Positions 1 through 9,571 are shown, numbered from the stretch's first letter. The stretch: DNA of 64,000 nucleotides from JBGAJN01 sp044224905 (GCA_044224905.1 JBGAJN010000004.1:620001-684000), one strand, 5' to 3'. The notes: a model not told the origin generated them from the sequence alone. A program made the numbers and translations.

Positions 1-16
1 TTCCTAACGCACTGAT

Positions 17-1366
17 ATGCCGCCACCAGCCATTCCAACCGCGCCTCAAGTGGCAGCATTCGCGTCAGCTTCGCGTGGTAGTGTGGAGCAGCATTTACTT
101 CATTTGCAGCCGCAATTTGCGCACAAACGGTGGTTGCCGACCTCAAATCGATATCGCGATGATTGCGTCAGTAGGATTGAGGCCGACCACAATTCGCACG
201 GCATCCAACAGGCGGATCTCTGCCACTACATATCGGCGTCAGCGCTACCCCATTGCCTAGACGGATGGAGTTTCTTTGGGCGGGCAATTGGAGCACTTCT
301 CCGCGGCGATGCAGTTGCTTGCCGCCACCTAGGATATTATGCGGAATTGCGGGCTACGATGTCACTCCTCGCAACGTCTGGGATAGGAGTGTTCGACGGC
401 CGGCACTACGTCGTAAGTGGCCTGAATACAGCTTCGCAGATCCCACGTTACGAGGGCACTCATGTTCTCGCTTGGAAAGCATTGTCGCATTGGGTCGGAA
501 CAGCGGACTGCTCAACGCTTCTGGAGAACCTTATCACGCCGGGGGGAATCCCGATAGACCAATGGCAACAAGGCATGTTCAGCAAGGCCAGTTTTGCATT
601 GGCGGGCAAGACATGGCTTCAACACTGGGGGTTGGATGTTCAATTGTGTGCGAACGATCAGCATCTTAGAAACCTGTCAAGTTACCGACCGAGCCGCCTG
701 TCGGATATCCCGTCCGTAGGAGGTGACAGACGAGTGAAGTTCGTTAAGGAATTCTGGAGAATGTGTGAGCCTTCCGGAGCGGAGTTGTTCCAGCGCCTAG
801 ACCGCCAACTTCTGCGAAAGTGGATTCGCAGCCAGTATGTGAGCGTCACAGGTCGTCCCGCCAACTCCGGGTCTAAAGATTTCGTCAATGAGGTTAAGAA
901 ACTGGTCGGCAATGTTAATCCAATCGGTCTTTCCAAGAGCGGTTGGATTGAGTTTCTGACGATGCCTCGAAAACACCAAGAAAGCCCAATCCTTCGGCTT
1001 GCATCAAGGGACTCCCAAAACGCTCCATGGGAGCAGCACTTTGAAATGCTGTCGCGGGCTTTGATGTTACTCCGGCTCGCTTCTGGCGCATGTCGGCGCT
1101 TTGTCATCAATTCTGGAGTGCCAAAAGGAGAACTCGCTTTTTGGTGGCATGGTTTTGGTGAAGAAGCGTCCCTGTGGGATGCTGCAGACGGCCCGATCGA
1201 TCCCCAAGAGTTGTGGTTGGATATTCAACAGGCAATTCAAGACTTTGACATGTGGCTTGAAGGGGGCGAACACACAAGGTTGAGAACCTTCCGACGCAAT
1301 CAGTCCTCCGGAATCTCGGTGATTGATGAGGCTGAGCGCGTAGGCTTCTGGGGGATTGGATTATGA
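17..1366 (+). CDS. Unrecognised 449-aa protein paired with a DNA adenine methylase
   Basis: I do not recognise the family. The predicted protein is soluble, with no signal peptide or membrane segment, and looks largely helical. A motif around residues 107-125 (YYAELRATMSLLA followed by GIGVF) and a C-terminal FWWHGFGEE stretch look like conserved cores. An in-frame TAA at bases 5-7 precedes the ATG, so the gene starts inside the window, although no good ribosome-binding site is visible. Its TGA overlaps the ATG of the next gene (ATGA at 1363-1366), so the two are probably translationally coupled and act together with the methylase. A restriction, specificity or toxin role would be inference only. 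Confidence 0.7.
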   Translation: MPPPAIPTAPQVAAFASASRGSVEQHLLHLQPQFAHKRWLPTSNRYRDDCVSRIEADHNSHGIQQADLCHYISASALPHCLDGWSFFGRAIGALLRGDAVACRHLGYYAELRATMSLLATSGIGVFDGRHYVVSGLNTASQIPRYEGTHVLAWKALSHWVGTADCSTLLENLITPGGIPIDQWQQGMFSKASFALAGKTWLQHWGLDVQLCANDQHLRNLSSYRPSRLSDIPSVGGDRRVKFVKEFWRMCEPSGAELFQRLDRQLLRKWIRSQYVSVTGRPANSGSKDFVNEVKKLVGNVNPIGLSKSGWIEFLTMPRKHQESPILRLASRDSQNAPWEQHFEMLSRALMLLRLASGACRRFVINSGVPKGELAFWWHGFGEEASLWDAADGPIDPQELWLDIQQAIQDFDMWLEGGEHTRLRTFRRNQSSGISVIDEAERVGFWGIGL

Positions 1367-2490
1367 AGTATATGGGATCAAAGCGAGCGATGCTTGGCAA
1401 CGGACTTGGCAAATTACTCAGCCGAGAGGTTCCCAAGTCCCGCCGTTTCGTTGACCTCTTTGCGGGTTCCGCAGCCGTGTCAGTTCACGTGGCCTGCCGC
1501 TTCAACATTCCGTCGTTGGCATTCGATCTCCAAGCATACAGCGCCATTCTTGCCGGAGCTGTGATCCACCGGCAGGAGTCAATTGATCCAACTGCGTTTT
1601 TTTCCAGTTGGAAGAGACGGGCTGAATTCCTTGTGAGGAAAGTGGACCTGCCGGACGAACCCAAGGTGACAATTGCTTCCGTCTCGGCGTGCCGCAATTG
1701 GTGCAGTGCTCAATCGGAACTACCCATTACGAAAGCATACGGTGGACATTACTTTAGCGCGAAGCAAGCCGTGTGGATTGACGCGTTATGCGCAAAGCTG
1801 CCTGAACAGGAACCCGCGCGGACAGTTGCACTTGCAGCAGTGATTCACGCCGCAAGCCAGTGCGCAGCATCACCGGGGCATACCGCTCAGCCATTCCAGC
1901 CGACGAAAACATCGAAGCGGTATTTGGCCGAGGCTTGGAACAGGGACGTCTTCCAGAAGACGCTCAACGCATTTGAATCCCTTGCGATTCAGTGCGCGCA
2001 GCAGCAAGGACGGGCTGACGTTGCGGATGCGAATGATGCGGCGACTCGCCTTGAGGAGGGCGACCTTGCATTCATTGATCCCCCGTATTCCGGAGTCCAC
2101 TACAGCCGGTTCTATCATGTTTTGGAAACGATCGCTCAAGGTTCATGCGGTGACGTCTCTGGCATTGGGCGCTACCCAGCCCCGGAGCTGCGTCCCCGCT
2201 CGAAATATAGTGTTGGTTCTGAATCAGCCGGGGCGCTTGATGACTTGCTTGAGACCGTCGCGTCCCGCGGTGCACGAGCAATCCTGACTTTTCCAGATCA
2301 TGAGTGCTCCAATGGCCTTTCAGGCACAATGGTCCGGGAGATCGCGAGTAAGCACTTCGAGGTTTGTGAAACGCAGGTGTCCAGTAGGTTTAGCACACTT
2401 GGTGGAACAGGGGACGGTCGCGCTGATGAAGCGGGTCGTGCGGCTAGACAGCACGCTAAAGAGATGATGCTGGTTCTAAATCAAAGGTGA
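1363..2490 (+). CDS. DNA adenine methylase, D12 class
   Basis: This 375-aa protein is a predicted S-adenosylmethionine-dependent N6-adenine methyltransferase of the Dam/D12 class. It opens with the class hallmark MKYMGSKR and has the AdoMet-binding motif DLFAGSAAVS near residue 31. The catalytic motif IDPPYSG lies near residue 239. A segment reading SPGHTAQPF in the middle is typical of the group. It is translationally coupled to the upstream unknown gene by a 4-base overlap. No matching restriction endonuclease follows; instead a fragment of a type I HsdR reading frame begins at the very next base. It may be a solitary methylase, or half of a two-gene system with the upstream gene. Confidence 0.88.
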   Translation: MKYMGSKRAMLGNGLGKLLSREVPKSRRFVDLFAGSAAVSVHVACRFNIPSLAFDLQAYSAILAGAVIHRQESIDPTAFFSSWKRRAEFLVRKVDLPDEPKVTIASVSACRNWCSAQSELPITKAYGGHYFSAKQAVWIDALCAKLPEQEPARTVALAAVIHAASQCAASPGHTAQPFQPTKTSKRYLAEAWNRDVFQKTLNAFESLAIQCAQQQGRADVADANDAATRLEEGDLAFIDPPYSGVHYSRFYHVLETIAQGSCGDVSGIGRYPAPELRPRSKYSVGSESAGALDDLLETVASRGARAILTFPDHECSNGLSGTMVREIASKHFEVCETQVSSRFSTLGGTGDGRADEAGRAARQHAKEMMLVLNQR

Positions 2491-2628
2491 TTTGAGCGGC
2501 AGCGCTTCCTCGACCTGCTCAAGCATTTCATCGTCTTCGAGGAGAACCCGGACACGGGAGCCACCCACAAGATCATCGCGGGCTCCCGGCACAAACAGCG
2601 TCAACGTCGTGCTCGAACGCAGCGTTGA
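2491..2628 (+). pseudogene. Fragment of a type I restriction subunit HsdR
   Basis: The first codon after the methylase stop opens a 45-codon stretch reading FERQRFLDLLKHFIVFEE, then a short NPDTG segment and AGSRH. In type I HsdR proteins the RFLDLLKHFIVFE phrase sits just before the helicase Walker A motif. There is no start codon, nuclease domain or helicase domain, and the frame ends at TGA 2626-2628. It is not a piece of the hsdR encoded at 2773-5793, whose equivalent region reads quite differently, so it is a relic of a second type I system. Bases 2629-2772 hold no gene I can support. Confidence 0.7.
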
Positions 2629-2772
2629 CTTGAAAAATTGATCAACAGCATCCAACGGCGTTTACGTCACGCCCGACAACGCGAAGTTTTTCCGAATCAG
2701 AATGGACAGGTTACCGTAGGTATGATGGTTGGGTGCACGAAGGCCATGGCAGACACCGTGCGGTCCACCAAC

Positions 2773-5700
2773 TTACTCGTCGTAGGTCATGCCAAAGACC
2801 GTGTCGGTGAGCCAGCCGCGGAAAGACTCGTTGTCTTGGAATTGCTTGAAGAGCTGGGCGTCGTCTTTGAAGAGGGCAGTGATGACGCGTTTCAGCGCTT
2901 TGTCGTGCTCGATCTTGGCGTTCTGTCGGTCGGAATTTTTCTTCGCGTTTTGATACTTCGCGTCTGCCGCCACCTTCTGCGGAATCTCGCCGGTGATGCG
3001 CTTCTCCATCCGCTTTGCATCGGAGAAGAGGCCTCCGAACTGATCGTTGAACTGCTTTACGATGTTCGAGAGCTTGTCCATTTCCGGCTCCGGCTTGCGC
3101 CCACCGCCTGATGTTGGCACCGGCTCAATCTCCGCGTTCGCATCCGGCAGAGCGATGGCCATCGTTGCCTTTTTCTCGGCGCGGTAGCTGTCCATGTCGA
3201 TGGCTTCGAGGATGCCTTTGGCGAGGTCTTCTTCGACGGGGGCAGGCAACTTGGGGATGAGGAAGTTCAGGAAGATGGAGAGCTTCTCCCAGTCCTGAAC
3301 GCCATACGGGAGGATCGTGGCGAGGAAGTCGTAGGCGCGGGTGAAGCCCTTGGCTTTGCCTTTGAAATCGACCTGGCCGTCCTCATCGAGGTCGGTCACA
3401 TACACGGAGACGCAGGCGTCGAGGATCGGGTCCAGTTTGTCGCGGTCGGCTCCGCCGAGATACAGTTCCACTAGCGCATTGATCTGCTCGGGCGAATAGA
3501 CCTGATATTTGTCCAGTTCTCCTTTGAGTGTGTGGAGCTTGTTCGGGTCGGTCTCCTTGCTGAGGATCGTGGTGCGGTAGTAGTCGGCGAAGGACTCTTC
3601 AATCGTCTTGGTGTCGTTCTGGAAATCAAGGACGAAGACATCGTGCTTCTTCGGGTGCGCCCGATTCAGGCGGGAAAGCGTCTGCACGGCTTTAATGCCG
3701 GAAAGCACCTTGTCCACATACATGGTGTGCAGCAGCGGCTCGTCGTAGCCGGTCTGGAACTTGTCGGCGCAGATGAGGAAACGATACGGGTCTTCCTGAA
3801 TCCGATCGGCAATGTCGCCGCTGGGGAAGCCGTTAAGCTTCGATTCACTGACCTTGTCGCCCTTGTATTCCGGCTCGCCGGAGAAGGCCACGATGGGGCG
3901 GTAAGGGCTCTTGATCTCCTTGAGGTAGGAGTTGAACGCAACGAAATATTCGATCGCCCGCTGAATACTGCCGGTGACCACCATCGCCCGCGCCTGATCC
4001 CCGATTTTGTTTTGGCCGATCACCTGTTCGAGGAAATGGTCCACCATGATCTCAGCTTTGTCGCGGATGGCTTTGCTGTGGCTTTCCACATAGACGCGCA
4101 GCTTCTTGCGGGCTTTCTTCACGTCATACTCGGGATCGCCCTCCACGGTCTTGGCGAGGCGGTAGTAGCTCTCGACCGGCGTGTAGTTCTTGAGCACGTC
4201 GAGGATGAAGCCTTCCTGAATCGCCTGCTTCATCGTGTAGCCGTGGAAAGGACGGTGCTTCACCTCGCCGGCTTCGGAATACGGCACTCCAAACATCTCC
4301 AGCGTCTTGTTCTTCGGCGTCGCGGTGAAGGCGAAGTAGCTGGCGTTCTTCGCGAGCTTTTTCTTTTTGATGCGCTCGTCGATGGCGTCGTTGATCTCGT
4401 CCTCGCTGTCCGCCACGACCTGACTGACGGCGGAGGAAGTTTTGCCGCTCTGACTGGAGTGCGCCTCGTCGATGATAATGGCGAACTTCCCGCCGCGATG
4501 TTCATCGCCAATGCTGTCGAGCACATGGGGAAAGGTCTGCACCGTAGAGATGATGAGCTTCTTGCCATCTTTGAGATACTTCGTGAGCTGCTCCGTCTTG
4601 GAAGTGCCCGAGCCTTCCTTCACCGCGCCGATGATGCTGCCCACCTGGGCAAAGCCCTTGATCGTCTCGCGGATTTGTTTGTCGAGGATGCGACGATCGG
4701 TGATGACGATGACGGAATCAAAGACCGCCTTCCCGTCCTTCGTCAGGCTGATCAACTGATGCGCCAACCACGCGATGGAGTTCGATTTCCCGCTGCCCGC
4801 GCTGTGCTGGATGAGGTAGCGCTTGCCCGCCCCGTGCTCCTGCACGTCGGCCAGAATCATCCGCACCACCTCGAGCTGATGGTAGCGAGGGAAGATCTGC
4901 ACCTGCTTCTTCTTGCCCGTTTTGGGGTTTTCCTCCTCCACGACCTGCGCGTAGTTCTCCAAAATCTCCGTCAACCGCGCTGGGATAAGGATCCGCTTCC
5001 ACAGGTAATCCGTCTTGAGACCGTGCGAGTTCGGAGGATTGCCCGCACCATCATTCCAACCCTGATTGAACGGCAGAAACCACGAATCCTTCGCCGTGCC
5101 GCCCTTGCCTTTGAGCGCGGTGCACATCGCTACTTCATGGTCATCCACCGCGAAGTGGACGACACAGCGGCCAAACTGAAACAGCGTCTCGCGGGGATCG
5201 CGGTCGCGTTTATATTGTTCGATGGCGTCCTCGACCGTCTGCTTGGTCAGGCTGTTCTTCAGTTCAAACGTGATGACCGGCAGCCCATTGATAAAGGCGC
5301 ACAAATCTAGCGAGCGCTTGTTCTCCCGGCTGAAGTGCAGTTGCCGTGTAATGCTGAACCGGTTCTTCGAATGGCGCTCCACCGCTTTCGCGTTCTCCGC
5401 CGAGGGCTTGCCGTAGAACAGATCAAAGCTCAGCGCCCCGTGCTTGATGCCGTGGCGAAGCACATCGATCACCCCGCGCCGCGTGATCTCGCCTTGCAGG
5501 CGGGCGAGGAACTTCTGCCGCGCCAGGCTTTGCTTGTCCTTGTAATTCGCGATGCCCAGCTTCGCCCACTCCTCCGGCTGCGTGGCGATGAGAAAGGAAA
5601 AGAGCTGCTCCGAATCCACAGCAAACTCGCGGTCATACGCCAAATCATTTCCCGCATACCAGCCGCTGCCGCCCTTGGCTGGCGCAGTCTCGGCCACGAC

Positions 5701-5793
5701 TCCCGCAACGCCGTTGGGCAGAGCGTCGATGCCGGTCATGTGGCGCATGATGAGCGTTTCGAGTCCTTTTTCGCTGGTGTCAGTTTTGCTCAT
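2773..5793 (-). CDS. hsdR: Type I restriction enzyme, R subunit (HsdR)
   Basis: The 1006-aa motor and nuclease subunit of a type I restriction-modification complex translocates DNA with ATP and cuts unmodified DNA. The N-terminal PD-(D/E)XK nuclease shows D163 and the FELKN pair E177/K179. Superfamily 2 helicase motifs follow: Walker A SAGSGKS at 331-337, DEAH at 442-445, and FAFTATPK. The length is normal for HsdR. It is the last gene of the large - strand operon, 12 bases after the mcrC stop, and is separated from hsdS by about 9 kb of inserted genes. A degraded copy of its first 40 codons lies at 11649-11780. The reading frame appears intact. Confidence 0.95.
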   Translation of the reverse strand: MSKTDTSEKGLETLIMRHMTGIDALPNGVAGVVAETAPAKGGSGWYAGNDLAYDREFAVDSEQLFSFLIATQPEEWAKLGIANYKDKQSLARQKFLARLQGEITRRGVIDVLRHGIKHGALSFDLFYGKPSAENAKAVERHSKNRFSITRQLHFSRENKRSLDLCAFINGLPVITFELKNSLTKQTVEDAIEQYKRDRDPRETLFQFGRCVVHFAVDDHEVAMCTALKGKGGTAKDSWFLPFNQGWNDGAGNPPNSHGLKTDYLWKRILIPARLTEILENYAQVVEEENPKTGKKKQVQIFPRYHQLEVVRMILADVQEHGAGKRYLIQHSAGSGKSNSIAWLAHQLISLTKDGKAVFDSVIVITDRRILDKQIRETIKGFAQVGSIIGAVKEGSGTSKTEQLTKYLKDGKKLIISTVQTFPHVLDSIGDEHRGGKFAIIIDEAHSSQSGKTSSAVSQVVADSEDEINDAIDERIKKKKLAKNASYFAFTATPKNKTLEMFGVPYSEAGEVKHRPFHGYTMKQAIQEGFILDVLKNYTPVESYYRLAKTVEGDPEYDVKKARKKLRVYVESHSKAIRDKAEIMVDHFLEQVIGQNKIGDQARAMVVTGSIQRAIEYFVAFNSYLKEIKSPYRPIVAFSGEPEYKGDKVSESKLNGFPSGDIADRIQEDPYRFLICADKFQTGYDEPLLHTMYVDKVLSGIKAVQTLSRLNRAHPKKHDVFVLDFQNDTKTIEESFADYYRTTILSKETDPNKLHTLKGELDKYQVYSPEQINALVELYLGGADRDKLDPILDACVSVYVTDLDEDGQVDFKGKAKGFTRAYDFLATILPYGVQDWEKLSIFLNFLIPKLPAPVEEDLAKGILEAIDMDSYRAEKKATMAIALPDANAEIEPVPTSGGGRKPEPEMDKLSNIVKQFNDQFGGLFSDAKRMEKRITGEIPQKVAADAKYQNAKKNSDRQNAKIEHDKALKRVITALFKDDAQLFKQFQDNESFRGWLTDTVFGMTYDE

Positions 5794-5805
5794 GGTGTTG
5801 CAGTC

Positions 5806-7134
5806 CTAGTTGGCTGAAGTATTAGGTGGCTCTCCGAAAGCCAGACACTTGGCGAACTCGATCCGGTTGCGCTGGGCATGAACACCTTTGTCGCGCAATA
5901 CTACATCGAGTTTAAGCAGGTTTACTGGTCGCAGAATTATTTCTGCTTTAGACGTGCCCCGTAGCGGGTCGTTGACGAAAACAATCTGCTGACGAGCCGC
6001 CTCTTCCAAGGTCGGATAAATAATTGTTGCCCGGCGATTACCGCTCTCCTGCCCCAAGGCATAAAGGGCAAGCTGATACAACATTTCACGCGGCAGATTT
6101 CTTTCCCAAAGATCGCGATACTTGGCATCCAGAGTGGCTTCAACCTTACGATTACGCAGCACAAGGAAATCAGGACGAAGCGATGGCGAGCGATGATTTC
6201 GAGGATTGTTGGCCGGGTCGTAGCTGAAGACTCCTCGCAATACACGTTCATCCTGGACTTCGCAGCCAACGAGGTTCTCGCGAAGGAAGCGGAAAAGGAG
6301 CGCCTGAAAAAAGCGATTCATGTCGAACAAAAATCCGGCGACGGAGATTGGAGATTTAGTGTCGGTCAACGCCGCGCCCTGGGTATTCAGAAGCATCTGA
6401 ATCAAGGTAAGCGCAGGTCGGTAGGCGCTGGTGCGCCGGTCGAGTGAATGCCACGCCTCGGCGAAGCTGGCAGTGTCCAACTTCTTTGGGGTGATCCTTC
6501 CGGTAAAACTTTTTGCCAACCGTCGGACGCGACCACCTAAATCACGATCCAGCGTCATCCGGATGGCCAATTTCAGTCCGCCATGCAATACCTGATTCAG
6601 ACAAGTATCCTCGCTGCGGGGATAATGGACACAGGGTAAAGCCACCCCAGCATTAGCGGCGACTTGCATGTAACCGCCGAAATCAATTCGTCCGCGCGGG
6701 CTGGCGGGCATGGATTCAGTACGAAGATAATCGCGATGGAGACCACGGGAGAGCAACTCGGACGATTCGGCGGCCAACTGATGAATCAATAAATCCTCGA
6801 AGCTGGCCTGTGAGGTGGCATAGCCAACCTCCTCGAACAAATCCAAATGACGGAGCCGGTAGGCATAGCGAAGCAGATTCATTAACGGCACGCCGGAAAT
6901 CTTAGGCTTAATGGTGATGAGCAATTCGCCCAAAGCGAAACGCCCGACATACGATGATGCTCGCAATTCCAAACCTCGCGCCAGTTCAAGGATTTCAATC
7001 CGTCCTTCGCGGGTGAGCGTCTCGGCCAAACGCTGGGCCGATGGATGGTCAGCCAATACCGGCCCAGCCAATGGGCTGCCCTTGGACGGCCCCCGCGTCT
7101 CCCATTCGGTCAAATTGACGATCCGCGTAGTCAT
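5806..7134 (-). CDS. mcrC: McrC-family nuclease subunit of an McrBC-type restriction system
   Basis: This 442-aa protein is the nuclease partner of McrB. McrBC-type systems cut DNA carrying modified cytosines or other non-standard bases, using an NTP-driven McrB ring. The C-terminal half carries a PD-(D/E)XK site: PDF with D322, then DAK with D336 and K338. The N-terminal half, including FALGELLITIKPKI, matches the McrC region that contacts McrB. The start codon overlaps the mcrB stop by 4 bases. hsdR follows 12 bases downstream, so McrBC is expressed inside a type I operon, which is unusual. Confidence 0.92.
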   Translation of the reverse strand: MTTRIVNLTEWETRGPSKGSPLAGPVLADHPSAQRLAETLTREGRIEILELARGLELRASSYVGRFALGELLITIKPKISGVPLMNLLRYAYRLRHLDLFEEVGYATSQASFEDLLIHQLAAESSELLSRGLHRDYLRTESMPASPRGRIDFGGYMQVAANAGVALPCVHYPRSEDTCLNQVLHGGLKLAIRMTLDRDLGGRVRRLAKSFTGRITPKKLDTASFAEAWHSLDRRTSAYRPALTLIQMLLNTQGAALTDTKSPISVAGFLFDMNRFFQALLFRFLRENLVGCEVQDERVLRGVFSYDPANNPRNHRSPSLRPDFLVLRNRKVEATLDAKYRDLWERNLPREMLYQLALYALGQESGNRRATIIYPTLEEAARQQIVFVNDPLRGTSKAEIILRPVNLLKLDVVLRDKGVHAQRNRIEFAKCLAFGEPPNTSAN

Positions 7135-9473
7135 TTGGCCGGTTCTTCGGACTCCTCCTCCGGTTCAGGAGCCGCGGTTAATTGTGCGACCGCTTCAATC
7201 GTCGTGGACAATTCCGGCGTGGGCGCTAGCAGTGCCTGAATCAAATCCTGACGCCGAGCGGGCAAGAATAATTCCTCGCGCACGCGCTGTCGTTCACCGT
7301 CCACCATGGCTTCACCCAAAATTTCGGTAAGTGCGCCGTAGTCCTCGTAGCAATATTCCTCCAGCAGCGGAATGATATCCTCGGCGATGATGCGGGAAAA
7401 TTTCGCGAAATCCGTGACCGGCTTTCCATTGTCGTCCATCAGGTAGGCATGGCCGATTTGCAGATTGCGGGCGTCCTTGCCGATGTGCTCGCGGATGCGG
7501 GAGTTCAATGCATCGAGCCACTGGCCCAAAGGAATAGCCTCACCCGCAATCGCTCCGGCCAGCGTTGACGAATCCGGCATCAACTCAACGAAACCGAAGC
7601 GGCGCCGCAAGGCAGTATCAAGCAAGGCGATGGAACGGTCAGCCGTATTCATGGTGCCGATGACCAAGACGTTGGCTGGCACGGAGAACTTTTCCCCAGA
7701 CAAAGGTAAAACCACTTCCTGCCCGCGTTTATTCTTTTCGAGCAGTGTGAGTAACTCGCCAAAGATGCGGGGGATGTCGCCGCGATTTATTTCGTCAATG
7801 AGCAATACAAAGTTTTTATCGGAAGCCGCAGCATCACGGCAGAGAGTTTTGAAAATGCCGTCACGCTTTTCAAATATCAGCTGCCCGCCTGTGCCCTTCT
7901 GCGGACGATAGCCTTCAATGAAATCCTCATAACCGAATGCCGGGTGGAACGTGCAGCAGCGCAGCAGGCCGGAGTTTGAGCCGGCCCCGTTCACGGTGAC
8001 TTTCTGCTCGGCTGTAAGATCTGCATACACACACCCGAAAACCCCGATGGCTGACAAGTCGAGCGCCGTCTGTTTACCCCAATAGGTTTTGCCGGTGCCC
8101 GGCGGGCCGTAGAGAATAGCCTGTCCTTTACGCTCCAAGATTCGTTGCACCTTGCTGGGAATGACGCCTTCCAACCGCACAATTTTGCGAATAGCATTCG
8201 GCAACGTCGGTTTTGGGGCGGCACCTTCAGTTGACGTGGGTAACGACGGTTCAAGTAACTGATTCTCCACGGCCACTAAGTTCCGGTCATCCTTGCGCAA
8301 TTTCCAGACTGTGGTCCTCAACCCTTCCGTAACGGGCAATTTCCAGACCGTGGTCGACTGCCACTCAACCTGGCGACGGTGCGGTGCCTCTCCCGGTTGC
8401 GTTGTTTCAAACCGGTACGGGCCTTTGACCAGGCCAACGCCAAGAATCCTTTCACCGTCCGCAGCGAGCACAATGTCATTTTCGGCCATCTCCATTGCGA
8501 AATTCCTAATTTCACCGGCTTTGCGCGAAGCAACATTTGCCCCATAAAACGGATATTCCTTGATCAGCATCGTCGCGATGGCTTCCTTTACGTTCTCGCC
8601 GACGAGCACGCTCGATAAATCCGCCAACTTTGGCCAACCAATGGCCGCATAGCCACCGGCTTTCATGGATGGCCACACATCTGTAGGATCGTTATCGTCT
8701 CCCATCTTGGTGCCGATGCGCCAGTAATTTGCGGGCGTGCCATTCCGCTCGCCGACCACAGCGGTTAGGTGTTTCATGGACCAACCCATTTGGTTTGCGA
8801 AACTGACGAAACGTCCGGCAGAGACATACAGGCCGGGCTGCGTCGGCGGCAGTTGAAGCAACTTGATGAGATTGTACCGTTGATAAAATTCAGCGTGAAA
8901 ATCGTCCAACTTGTCCGGGAAAAGTAGGCTTACATATTTATGCCCCCAAGCCAGTCGGCACACATCCGGCGCGACCTCATCCAACTTGTTCTGCAAGGCT
9001 AGATATGCCTGATCGTCCGCACCATTGGGCAAATTCTGAATGACTGCCACGGCAGCGATCAATTGGTCGCGGTGTTTTCTTGCTATGGTTATGGCATCGG
9101 CTAGTGACAAAGCGACTTGCTTGCTGGGATGGCCGGCCATCCATTCACCGGAGTCCTTGCTTCTGTAGAGGCCGAACTTGAGTGCACTGCCACCTGCGAT
9201 GCTACCGAACTGGCGCGTTGGAAATTCGGCGTCGCTCTTAAATTCCAGCCAATAGACCAAGCTGTCCTGATTTCCATGGGCGTGCATCGTGTTCAACAGA
9301 ACCTCGCCGTCCAAACTCTTCAAGCGCTCCGGGCCGAATCGTTCACGAAATATGGCGTAACATTCGGACAAACGTTCTTTCGTCATCAACTCGCCACGTT
9401 TCTGGAGCGACTCGTAGTGTGTCCGCAGAGATTGCTGGACGCGTGGGTCCAATGGGGAGTCAGTTATTGGCAT
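7131..9473 (-). CDS. mcrB: McrB-family AAA+ NTPase with EVE-like modified-base reader
   Basis: This is the predicted motor of the McrBC system, 780 aa from the start chosen here. AAA+ motifs are Walker A GPPGTGKT (456-463), the McrB-type Walker B IDEINRGD (about 559-566) and a sensor/arginine-finger run NTADRSIALLDTALRRRF (609-626). The N-terminal half has an EVE/YTH-like segment (about 249-400, YWRIGTKMGDD through GVGLVKGPYRFE), a fold that reads modified bases in other McrB proteins. I chose ATG 9473 because GGAGG lies 9 bases upstream; an in-frame ATG at 9518 would add 15 residues but lacks a ribosome site. The ATG lies inside the last codons of a 30-aa ORF, and the stop overlaps mcrC. Confidence 0.92.
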   Translation of the reverse strand: MPITDSPLDPRVQQSLRTHYESLQKRGELMTKERLSECYAIFRERFGPERLKSLDGEVLLNTMHAHGNQDSLVYWLEFKSDAEFPTRQFGSIAGGSALKFGLYRSKDSGEWMAGHPSKQVALSLADAITIARKHRDQLIAAVAVIQNLPNGADDQAYLALQNKLDEVAPDVCRLAWGHKYVSLLFPDKLDDFHAEFYQRYNLIKLLQLPPTQPGLYVSAGRFVSFANQMGWSMKHLTAVVGERNGTPANYWRIGTKMGDDNDPTDVWPSMKAGGYAAIGWPKLADLSSVLVGENVKEAIATMLIKEYPFYGANVASRKAGEIRNFAMEMAENDIVLAADGERILGVGLVKGPYRFETTQPGEAPHRRQVEWQSTTVWKLPVTEGLRTTVWKLRKDDRNLVAVENQLLEPSLPTSTEGAAPKPTLPNAIRKIVRLEGVIPSKVQRILERKGQAILYGPPGTGKTYWGKQTALDLSAIGVFGCVYADLTAEQKVTVNGAGSNSGLLRCCTFHPAFGYEDFIEGYRPQKGTGGQLIFEKRDGIFKTLCRDAAASDKNFVLLIDEINRGDIPRIFGELLTLLEKNKRGQEVVLPLSGEKFSVPANVLVIGTMNTADRSIALLDTALRRRFGFVELMPDSSTLAGAIAGEAIPLGQWLDALNSRIREHIGKDARNLQIGHAYLMDDNGKPVTDFAKFSRIIAEDIIPLLEEYCYEDYGALTEILGEAMVDGERQRVREELFLPARRQDLIQALLAPTPELSTTIEAVAQLTAAPEPEEESEEPAK

Positions 9474-9552
9474 CGTTGGTATCCTCCAGTTCGCGTTCGA
9501 TATCTTCCCGCGGCTCATCGGAGGCAGGTTTTGCGGTGGTGTCGATTTTCAT
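9460..9552 (-). CDS. Possible 30-aa acidic microprotein upstream of mcrB
   Basis: This short ORF begins MKIDTTAKPASDEP and is rich in Asp and Glu. It has a plausible ribosome site (TTGAGG, 8-9 bases before ATG), and its TGA overlaps the beginning of mcrB, an arrangement suited to translational coupling. It sits 19 bases after the PLD gene. It may be a real microprotein, a leader that sets mcrB translation, or the remnant of an acidic tail like those ending hsdS and the PD-(D/E)XK gene. The sequence alone cannot decide. Confidence 0.4.
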   Translation of the reverse strand: MKIDTTAKPASDEPREDIERELEDTNDANN

Positions 9553-9571
9553 GTGTTTTGCCTCAACTGTT

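Noticed and set aside
2642..2718. Short + strand fragment reading ASNGVYVTPDNAKFFRIR
   Set aside because: It resembles the tail of verrucomicrobial secreted proteins but has only about 25 codons and no start. It could be a relic or chance.
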